DNA of 51,451 bases. It comes from an uncultured Neomegalonema sp. (GTDB taxonomy: Bacteria; Pseudomonadota; Alphaproteobacteria; Rhodobacterales; Rhodobacteraceae). The DNA lies in contig CALLLP010000048.1 of NCBI GenBank assembly GCA_938008165.1, positions 1 to 51,451 on the forward strand. Direction: 5' to 3'. Made by a program: the position numbers and the translations under genes. This document shows positions 45,949 to 51,451 of the stretch, one piece after another. The notes under the pieces are model-generated. The model worked only from the letters and a program-made list of their open reading frames with translations. It searched no databases and was not told the origin of the DNA. Every line of letters begins with the position of its first letter. The stretch's first letter is position 1.

Positions 45949-46662
45949 TCAGTACGAGAACTGCGGCAGGGTCACAGAGATCGTGCCCGGTGCGCTGGCC
46001 GGAGCAGGGGTCGTGGCGACGGCGCCGAGGGTCGGCGCGCTGGTGGCCGGGGCCGCGACTTCCGAGTAGGTGTAGACAGGCGCAGGGGCCGCCGCCGGAG
46101 CCGGAGCCGCCGCGACAGGTGCGGAAGCCGGAACATAGCGATAGGTATAGCTAGGCGACGACGCGGGAGCCGCTGTAACAGCCGGGGCCGCGACCGTGGC
46201 GGCAACGACGGGGGGCGTGCGATACTGTTGAAGCGCGGTTTCCAGAATGGCGCGCTGAACGGCGGTCTGCATGGCCGTGATCTGCGCGTCGGTTGTCGGG
46301 GTCAGCGACTGAAGGATCGCCTGCTGGATCAACTGCTGCATCAGGGCCTGTTGCACCGCATCGGCCTGAGCCGCCGCGACGGCAGGGTTCGCAGCGGCGA
46401 GCTGTGCGGCTACGGCGGGCTGTGCCGCTACGCCACCTCCAAGATTGCCCAGCCCCAAAGCCGAAGCTCCGCCGATCGATGCGCCCGCCTGCGAGGCGAT
46501 CAACTGAGCGGTCGTGCCGCCGCCAAGCGCCGATGTTGCGGCCGTTCCGGCGGCTGCACCGCCACTGGCACCCAATACGCCCAACAGGCCGGACGAGCCA
46601 CAGCCCGACAGAAGGATCGAAAGGCTTGCGAGGGCGATGGCCCCTTTACGAATGGTGAACAT
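45949..46662 (-). CDS. Alanine/proline-rich lipoprotein of unknown function
   Basis: I do not recognise this 237-residue protein. It has a lipoprotein signal with LLSGC (Cys21). A Gly/Ala/Ser stretch follows, then a Gln-rich helical section (about residues 80-145: QALMQQLIQQAILQSL and similar) that could form a coiled coil, then a Pro/Ala/Tyr-rich tail with repeated TYRYV / VYTYSEV-like units. The composition suggests an extended surface or periplasm-spanning protein. The ATG at 46662 has GAGGAG eight bases upstream, a good site. Convergent with gshB; its upstream region is a long gap without genes. Confidence 0.8.
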   Translation of the reverse strand: MFTIRKGAIALASLSILLSGCGSSGLLGVLGASGGAAAGTAATSALGGGTTAQLIASQAGASIGGASALGLGNLGGGVAAQPAVAAQLAAANPAVAAAQADAVQQALMQQLIQQAILQSLTPTTDAQITAMQTAVQRAILETALQQYRTPPVVAATVAAPAVTAAPASSPSYTYRYVPASAPVAAAPAPAAAPAPVYTYSEVAAPATSAPTLGAVATTPAPASAPGTISVTLPQFSY

Positions 46663-47118
46663 GGTTAGTCTCCTCAGGTTGTATTCTGGTTGCGCAGATT
46701 GACGGCGCGTTCCGATTTTCGGTCGCAACTTGCGACTCGCTTTGTTCAGGGCATCGCCGTCCCGAGGGCGCAGAAAGGCGGGTGTCGGACTGAAATGCCG
46801 CAGAATCGCCGTTTCCAATGTCGATATCCAAAATCATAGGGCCGACACTCGCATTCGGTGGGTTGATGCTCACCTTATCCACTCAAGCATTATGCCTAAC
46901 GCCAGAGTAACCATCCGCCGACGGAACAGACTCAACCTGAAGGTGATATTCTGAGCGCTCACAGACCGTCGGGGCGTATTCCGTCAATCTTTTGCTAACG
47001 CTGCATGTTTTACCATCGCCCCGGATCGTTCATCATGATGCCATGATCGGCGCGGATAGGTGTCGTTTTCCGCATACAGCGTTTCCCCTGACCCATGACG
47101 ACGAAAAGGTTTTCTGCC
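46663..47118. other. Intergenic region without a convincing gene
   Basis: This 456-base divergent region carries the promoters for the Ala-rich lipoprotein (minus) and the protease-like lipoprotein (plus). I see no gene-like frame with a ribosome site. The only clear structure is the ten-base palindrome CATCATGATG at 47031-47040, which could be an operator. Confidence 0.5.
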
Positions 47119-47790
47119 ATGATGCGCCTGCTCCCTCTCTTCACGGTGCTGTTTCTGGTCGCCGCCTGCTCCAAGAGCGTTTCATCGCGGGCGGAGCGCG
47201 TATTCTATCGCGGCGATGGGGCCGCCGCCTGGGGCACGGTATGCAAGCTGAACCGGCGCGGCTTTATCGGGCTGGGCGAGCGGGGATATGTCTCGGTTTC
47301 GCATGTGACCGAGAACGGCACGCCGCTTGTCGGACCCAAGGACGAGGTGACAATCTCGGATCAGGCATCGGATTGGTCGTTTCTGGGCATCGACGCGGCA
47401 AAGCTGGATGCAGATGATTACCCCGCCCTGCGACCCGGCACGGAGGTCGAGATTCACGGCTTCCCCGCTCGGGACCGCGATGGCGAGGTTATTCCCGGTA
47501 TCGTCTATTCCGACGATCCGGAGCCGCCCTTCTGGTGGATCGAGCTGACGGATTCGGACGATGGGATCGCGGCGGAGGGCGTGATCGGCGGCATTTCGGG
47601 ATCCTGCGTCTTCGACGACGATGGCGATCTGGTCGCGGTGGTCCATGCCAACGGCTTTTCCCAGATCGAGGGCACGACGAATACATGGGCGAAGGTCGTC
47701 CCCGTCCGCGAGGCGATCTTGCAGGCGCAGGGCCGGTTACCCGCCCGCCGCCCAACCCTGCTGGGCCTGCCGCTGCCGCGTATCTTCTAG
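47119..47790 (+). CDS. Trypsin-like serine protease fold lipoprotein
   Basis: A 223-residue lipoprotein: hydrophobic signal ending in LVAAC (Cys17). The remainder looks like a compact chymotrypsin-fold domain with a possible triad: His62 in VSVSHVTE, Asp85 in ASDWSFLGI and Ser160 in GGISGSCVFDDDGDLVAVV. The GISGS motif departs from the usual GNSGG. I favour the ATG at 47119, with AAGG about ten bases upstream; an in-frame ATG at 47095 would add eight residues before the signal. It could be an active envelope protease or an inactive binding protein. Confidence 0.75.
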   Translation: MMRLLPLFTVLFLVAACSKSVSSRAERVFYRGDGAAAWGTVCKLNRRGFIGLGERGYVSVSHVTENGTPLVGPKDEVTISDQASDWSFLGIDAAKLDADDYPALRPGTEVEIHGFPARDRDGEVIPGIVYSDDPEPPFWWIELTDSDDGIAAEGVIGGISGSCVFDDDGDLVAVVHANGFSQIEGTTNTWAKVVPVREAILQAQGRLPARRPTLLGLPLPRIF

Positions 47791-47801
47791 GGCCCTTTCG
47801 G

Positions 47802-47821
47802 GGAATGCCGATAAGCATTCC
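47802..47821. terminator. Candidate terminator hairpin
   Basis: GGAATGC and GCATTCC are exact inverted copies around a six-base loop, eleven bases after the protease-like gene and before the convergent hspQ stop. No T-run. Confidence 0.45.
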
Positions 47822-47901
47822 GGCCTGAAACGTGCGTCAGAACCGAAGACCTAGAGCACGCAAACCGTCCAGACAGGGTTAGGGAGACGGCTTTTGGGAA
47901 T

Positions 47902-48237
47902 TCAGTGCGCCTGCCGGGGATCGAACTCGTATTGACCGCCATGCAGCTCACCAAAGAACTCATGGATTTCAGGATGTTCGACTGGCTCGCCGGTATCATC
48001 GGGGATTAGATTCTGTTCGGAAACATAGGCGACATAATAACTCGTCTCGTTTTCGGCCAGCAGGTGGTAAAAAGGCTGATCCTTGCTCGGACGCACCTCC
48101 TCAGGGATGGATTCCCACCATTCCTCGGTATTCTGAAAAGCCGGATCGACATCGAACACGACTCCGCGAAATTCGTAGTGACGGTGGCGTACCACCTGCC
48201 CTAACTTGTACTGAGCAAGTCTTGTGGCTTGGTCCAT
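47902..48237 (-). CDS. hspQ: Heat shock protein HspQ (YccV)
   Basis: A 111-residue member of the HspQ/YccV family, which in enterobacteria binds hemimethylated DNA and acts as a specificity enhancer for Lon protease. KLGQVVRHRHYEFRGVVFDV and QPFYHLLAENETSYYVAYVS are the diagnostic blocks. The ATG at 48237 is the family start. A sigma70-like promoter is visible about 35-63 bases upstream. Confidence 0.94.
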   Translation of the reverse strand: MDQATRLAQYKLGQVVRHRHYEFRGVVFDVDPAFQNTEEWWESIPEEVRPSKDQPFYHLLAENETSYYVAYVSEQNLIPDDTGEPVEHPEIHEFFGELHGGQYEFDPRQAH

Positions 48238-48271
48238 TTTTATCGACTCTCACTGCTACCCTCATAAACAA

Positions 48272-48300
48272 TTCATAAACCGTCATGCCAGACCTGTCCA
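48272..48300 (-). promoter_or_regulatory. Possible sigma70-type promoter for hspQ
   Basis: On the minus strand TGGACA (48300-48295) and TATGAA (48277-48272) are separated by 17 bases, giving a transcript start near 48265 and a leader of about 28 bases. One and two mismatches to consensus. No heat-shock (sigma32) promoter was evident. Confidence 0.4.
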
Positions 48301-48358
48301 GCACGCCCCGGCGTCGATTCGGCACGTAGCGTGAACAATTTTGGGACATGGTGAACGG

Positions 48359-49237
48359 ATGATCGGCGTTGCGATATTGGAAGTCGTGTTTCCTGTCTTC
48401 GTTTTGGCAGGATTGGGGTTTCTCTGGATCAAGCGGGGATGGGCATTCGACATCGCGTTCGTGACCCGTCTGGCGCTGGATTTCGCAACGCCCTGCCTCG
48501 TTTTCGGCAAGATGGCGGCGACCCGGTTCGAGCCGGATGTGTTCTGGACGCTGGCCGGGGCAACCGTGGCGCTCTACGCGATCATCGCCACGATCTTTGC
48601 GTTGCTGCTCAAAGCGCTGTGGCTGAACCAGCGTGATTTCCTGCTGCCGCTCGTCTCGGCCAATACCGGCAATATGGGATTGCCGCTGTGCCTGTTTGCC
48701 TTTGGCGAGCAGGGGCTGGTCTATGCCATCGTGATCTTTGCGACGATGATCATGCTGCAATTCACCTTCGGATTATGGCTGGTCTCGGGCGAGGCATCAC
48801 CGATGAAAGCGCTGCGTCATCCCTTGCTTCATGCCGCCGTTTTCGGGATGGCGTTTTCCTGGGCGGGCATCGATCTGCCGGGCTGGATCGCCAATACGCT
48901 CGATCTGGCAGGGCAACCGGCCATCCCGTTGATGCTGTTGGCGCTGGGGGCGTCCATGGCGACGCTTCCGGCGATTTTTCCACGACGGGCCATCGCCTTT
49001 TCGGTGTTCAAGCTGGCCCTGAGCGGCGCGGTAGCCTATGCCATCGCACGGGCGGCGGGGTTATCGGAACTGGCCTCGGACGTGTTCGTTTTGCAGGCCG
49101 TCACGCCGATGGCCGTCACCGCCTATATGCTCGCGGAACGCTATGGACGCAGCCCGGCGGAGGTCGCACAGCTTGTCATGGTCTCGACTGCGCTGGTCGC
49201 CATCGCCTTGCCGGGTGTCCTGTGGATGATCTTGTAG
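48359..49237 (+). CDS. AEC family transporter
   Basis: A 292-residue inner-membrane protein with about ten helices in two five-helix halves, of the auxin efflux carrier family, whose bacterial members export organic acids or similar small molecules. Typical parts are LDFATPCLVFGKMA, SANTGNMGLPLCLFAFGEQG and LQAVTPMAVTAYMLAERYG. The ATG at 48359 (MIGVAILEVVFPVF) is preferred over the TTG at 48341. Divergent from hspQ; the transglycosylase gene follows after 36 bases. Confidence 0.9.
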   Translation: MIGVAILEVVFPVFVLAGLGFLWIKRGWAFDIAFVTRLALDFATPCLVFGKMAATRFEPDVFWTLAGATVALYAIIATIFALLLKALWLNQRDFLLPLVSANTGNMGLPLCLFAFGEQGLVYAIVIFATMIMLQFTFGLWLVSGEASPMKALRHPLLHAAVFGMAFSWAGIDLPGWIANTLDLAGQPAIPLMLLALGASMATLPAIFPRRAIAFSVFKLALSGAVAYAIARAAGLSELASDVFVLQAVTPMAVTAYMLAERYGRSPAEVAQLVMVSTALVAIALPGVLWMIL

Positions 49238-49273
49238 GTTTACGAAAGGTTCCGCACGTCGTATCAAAATGAC

Positions 49274-50011
49274 ATGAAACGCGTTGCGATGTTTTTTTTG
49301 TTGATCGTCGCCATCACCGGCGGGGTGTGGGCCTTGATGCTGCGCCCGGCGCCGCCCCTGCCCCCGCCCAGCGATCAGGCCGATGCCTGTAGCATTCGCG
49401 ATGAGCGGCCCGGCTGGTACAGGGCGACCCGCGCGGCGGCGCGCAAATGGGATGTGCCGCCCTCGACGATGCTGGCGATTATCTGGCGCGAGAGCAACTT
49501 TCGGGCGCAGGCCCGTCCTCCCCGGCGCAAGGGATGGTGGATATTCGAGGGCGCGCCGATCTCCACCGCCTATGGGTTCAGTCAGGCGCTCGATGGCACA
49601 TGGGCATGGTATGTCGAGGATACGGGGGCCGAGGGCGCGCGCCGCGACCGCTATGCCGATGCGGTCGATTTCATCGGCTGGTACATGGATAAATCCCGCG
49701 AGAAGCTGGGCTTTTCGGGCATTGATGCACAGGCGCATTACCTCGCCTATCATCAGGGTCACGGCGGTTATCGCAAGGGGCGCTGGCGGCAGATCGCTTG
49801 GCTGAGGCGGGCGGCGGCGGCGGTACAGACCCGCGCGATCGCCTATGACGAACAACTCTTCGATTGCGACACGCTGCATGCCCATGAGCGGACGCTGCAA
49901 GCGGCCCCCGTGCCGCGCGCTCATCCATGGAAGCAATGGGAAGGCCCCATTCCATCGCGCAAGCCCGATCCGGTGCCCGAACTCGCGGCGCTGAAAGACG
50001 GGGGCGACTGA
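49274..50011 (+). CDS. SLT-type lytic transglycosylase
   Basis: A 245-residue exported or membrane-anchored protein (hydrophobic residues 5-22) with a lysozyme-like SLT domain: the catalytic Glu73 is in AIIWRESNFRAQA, followed by TAYGFSQALDGTW and AHYLAYHQGHGGY. The family cleaves peptidoglycan glycan strands with formation of 1,6-anhydro-MurNAc, the compounds taken up by AmpG. The Pro-rich linker after the anchor is typical of envelope proteins. Confidence 0.88.
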   Translation: MKRVAMFFLLIVAITGGVWALMLRPAPPLPPPSDQADACSIRDERPGWYRATRAAARKWDVPPSTMLAIIWRESNFRAQARPPRRKGWWIFEGAPISTAYGFSQALDGTWAWYVEDTGAEGARRDRYADAVDFIGWYMDKSREKLGFSGIDAQAHYLAYHQGHGGYRKGRWRQIAWLRRAAAAVQTRAIAYDEQLFDCDTLHAHERTLQAAPVPRAHPWKQWEGPIPSRKPDPVPELAALKDGGD

Positions 50012-50061
50012 GGAGTCGGGATCGAATGGGCGTGACTGAAAGCAAAGGTTGAACCCCGCCC

Positions 50062-50087
50062 CCCTGCCCGCCATGGTGCGGGCGGGG
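50062..50087 (+). repeat. GC-rich hairpin overlapping the ribosome site of the NB-ARC gene
   Basis: GCCCGC (50066-50071) pairs with GCGGGC (50078-50083) and the stem extends to ten pairs with the G-run at 50084-50087. That G-run is also the first part of the GGAGG ribosome site (50086-50090) of the next gene, so the hairpin may terminate the upstream transcript or limit translation of the NB-ARC protein. Confidence 0.5.
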
Positions 50088-50097
50088 AGGAAGGGCG

Positions 50098-51451
50098 ATG
50101 GGGTCTTTCGAGGTCGAAACGTGGTGGCAGTGGGTGCAGGGCTTTCTGGACCGTAACGACGAGGCCGTTCTGGCGAGTATCCTCGCGGCGGTCATCCTCA
50201 CGCTCGTCGGTGTTTTCTGGAAAAGCATCCTGCGCATGCTGACGGGACAAAAACGCCCCGAACCCTATGCCTTTTCCATCCGTGAACCGACCCCCGATTT
50301 CACCGGGCGCAAGAAAGATATGCAGCGCATCCGCCGCGCGCTGAAGCCGGGACGGCAGGTGGCGATTGCGGCTGTGTCGGGTCTGGGCGGCATCGGCAAG
50401 ACGGCGACGGCGAATAAGGTCGCGCATGAGCTTCACGCCGGGCGCTGGTATCGGCGACGGCGGTTCCGGGATGGCGGGATCGAGGTGAATCTGGGCGGCT
50501 ACGGCACCGCGCCGATGGGGGCGGAGGAGGCGCTGCGGGCGCTGCTGTCGCGCATCGGGGGCGATACCGAAGGGGCATTGACGGTGTTGCAGGGCCGGTG
50601 GCAGGCGGCCACGGCGGGGCGCGATATGCTCGTCCTGCTCGACAATGCCCGTGACGCGGCGCTGATCGATGCGATTCGCCCCGGCAAGGGCGCGAGCGTG
50701 CTGGTCACGACGCGGGAAGCGAAGTTCAAGGGTGCGCTGGCTCTCGAAGAGCTGACCGAGGCGGAGGCCGTGAAGCTGATCGCGCAACTGGCACCGCGCG
50801 TGCCCGCCGGGATGCGCGGGGAGATTGCACGGCTTGGGTTTTACCTGCCCCTCGTGATCGAGGTGATCGCGGGGGAGGTGGAGCGCCTCGACGCCCTGAC
50901 GCCGGAACAGGCGCTGGACTCGTTCCGGTCGATTCCGGGCATCGGTGACGCGACCCACCGCGACCGAGGCGAGACCATCGCGGAGATCTTCGACCATTCG
51001 ATCAAGGCCCTGCCGGAGCAAGATCGCGCCGATTATGCCGCCCTGTCCCTGTTCGTCGGGGGCTTCTTCGAACAGGTTGCCGCCGACCTGTGGCAGATCG
51101 AACCGGAGGCGGTACAGCGGCGGCTGGCGCAATGGGCGGCGCGGGGGCTGGTGCAGCGGGACGGCACCGGCATCCTTGGCGACCGCTGGCGCATCCACGA
51201 CCTGCTGACCGAAGCGGGACGGCGGCATCTGGATACCCTGCCGGACCCGGCAACGATCCGCCGCCAATGGGTGACGGTGGCGCTGGGGATGCTCAGAACG
51301 GCAGAGTCGACATACGATAGCGAACCGCTGGTCGGGCTGGCCCTGTTCGATCGGGAGCGGGGCGGCATCGAGGCGGCGCAAGCCTATGCGGCGGCGCATT
51401 GGCGGGCGGAACACGCGGCGGGGCCGGAGGATCTGGCGCAAGCGATCATGC
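50098..51451 (+). CDS. Membrane-anchored NB-ARC (STAND) NTPase, cut by the right edge
   Basis: 451 codons are visible without a stop. An N-terminal segment with one transmembrane helix (about residues 24-45) precedes an NB-ARC/AP-ATPase module: P-loop SGLGGIGKTATANK (94-107), Walker B MLVLLDNARD (177-186) and sensor VLVTTRE (201-207), then a winged-helix region (DYAALSLFVGGFFEQVAADL) and the start of what may be TPR-type repeats. Such NLR-like proteins serve as signalling switches and many are antiphage sensors; a membrane helix would be the effector or anchor. GGAGG lies seven bases upstream of the ATG at 50098. Function and C-terminal sensor lie outside the window. Confidence 0.85.
   Translation, partial: MGSFEVETWWQWVQGFLDRNDEAVLASILAAVILTLVGVFWKSILRMLTGQKRPEPYAFSIREPTPDFTGRKKDMQRIRRALKPGRQVAIAAVSGLGGIGKTATANKVAHELHAGRWYRRRRFRDGGIEVNLGGYGTAPMGAEEALRALLSRIGGDTEGALTVLQGRWQAATAGRDMLVLLDNARDAALIDAIRPGKGASVLVTTREAKFKGALALEELTEAEAVKLIAQLAPRVPAGMRGEIARLGFYLPLVIEVIAGEVERLDALTPEQALDSFRSIPGIGDATHRDRGETIAEIFDHSIKALPEQDRADYAALSLFVGGFFEQVAADLWQIEPEAVQRRLAQWAARGLVQRDGTGILGDRWRIHDLLTEAGRRHLDTLPDPATIRRQWVTVALGMLRTAESTYDSEPLVGLALFDRERGGIEAAQAYAAAHWRAEHAAGPEDLAQAIM

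Noticed and set aside
1..51451. tRNA, rRNA, CRISPR array, IS element or prophage genes
   Set aside because: I looked through the intergenic stretches and gene content and saw none; small non-coding RNAs cannot be excluded without covariance-model searches.

Overview
The window is about 51 kb of GC-rich, densely coded DNA with an alphaproteobacterial gene set. The pckA / chvI-chvG / rapZ / EIIA-Man / HPr locus, the pgsA-moaD-moaE operon, HspQ, RsmE, SfsA-YraN and the style of GshB all fit an alphaproteobacterium, most likely of Rhodobacterales type. That placement is inferred from gene content and order, not from a marker phylogeny. I see no rRNA, tRNA, CRISPR array, transposase or integrase. 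The first ~240 bases are strikingly AT-rich and look foreign to the rest.

Layout. 1-428: AT-rich edge plus a perfect 15-bp inverted repeat. 0.4-8.9 kb: housekeeping and metabolism (AmpG-like permease, L-serine dehydratase, quinone oxidoreductase, RmuC, a membrane protein of unknown function, RsmE, UbiA). 9-15.9 kb: PEP carboxykinase diverging from chvI-chvG, followed by rapZ, PTS EIIA, HPr and a PlsC-like acyltransferase. The hprK gene expected between chvG and rapZ is missing. 16-19.2 kb: a translationally coupled trio (PhyH-type Fe/2OG dioxygenase, PhnZ-like HD-domain oxygenase, ArsC/Spx-like protein) followed by an LplT-like transporter. 19.3-24.5 kb: Tat-exported MsrB, a Leu/Phe/Val dehydrogenase and a fused indolepyruvate ferredoxin oxidoreductase.

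24.7-36.7 kb is dominated by molybdenum enzymes. An isoquinoline-oxidoreductase type pair (iorAB) with a dihaem cytochrome c comes first. A second Mo hydroxylase follows, with an FAD subunit and a fused [2Fe-2S]/Mo subunit. It is linked to a 6-hydroxynicotinate reductase homologue, a UPF0280 (ApbE-like) protein and a PF06684/DUF1185 protein. moaE, moaD and pgsA lie just beyond on the other strand. A molybdopterin-binding domain protein occurs further on (41.5-42.2 kb).

36.7-50 kb returns to housekeeping: methyltransferase, hydrolases, Gfo/Idh/MocA oxidoreductase, TrpRS, rhomboid protease, thioesterase, SfsA, YraN, a BON lipoprotein, GshB, two unusual lipoproteins, HspQ, an AEC transporter and a lytic transglycosylase. 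The right edge cuts a membrane-anchored NB-ARC (STAND) NTPase.

The two regions most likely to hold undescribed biology are the PhyH/HD-oxygenase/ArsC cassette (candidate oxidative organophosphonate cleavage with an unknown substrate) and the Mo-hydroxylase/6-hydroxynicotinate-reductase/UPF0280/DUF1185 operon (candidate oxidation-then-reduction of an N-heterocycle).
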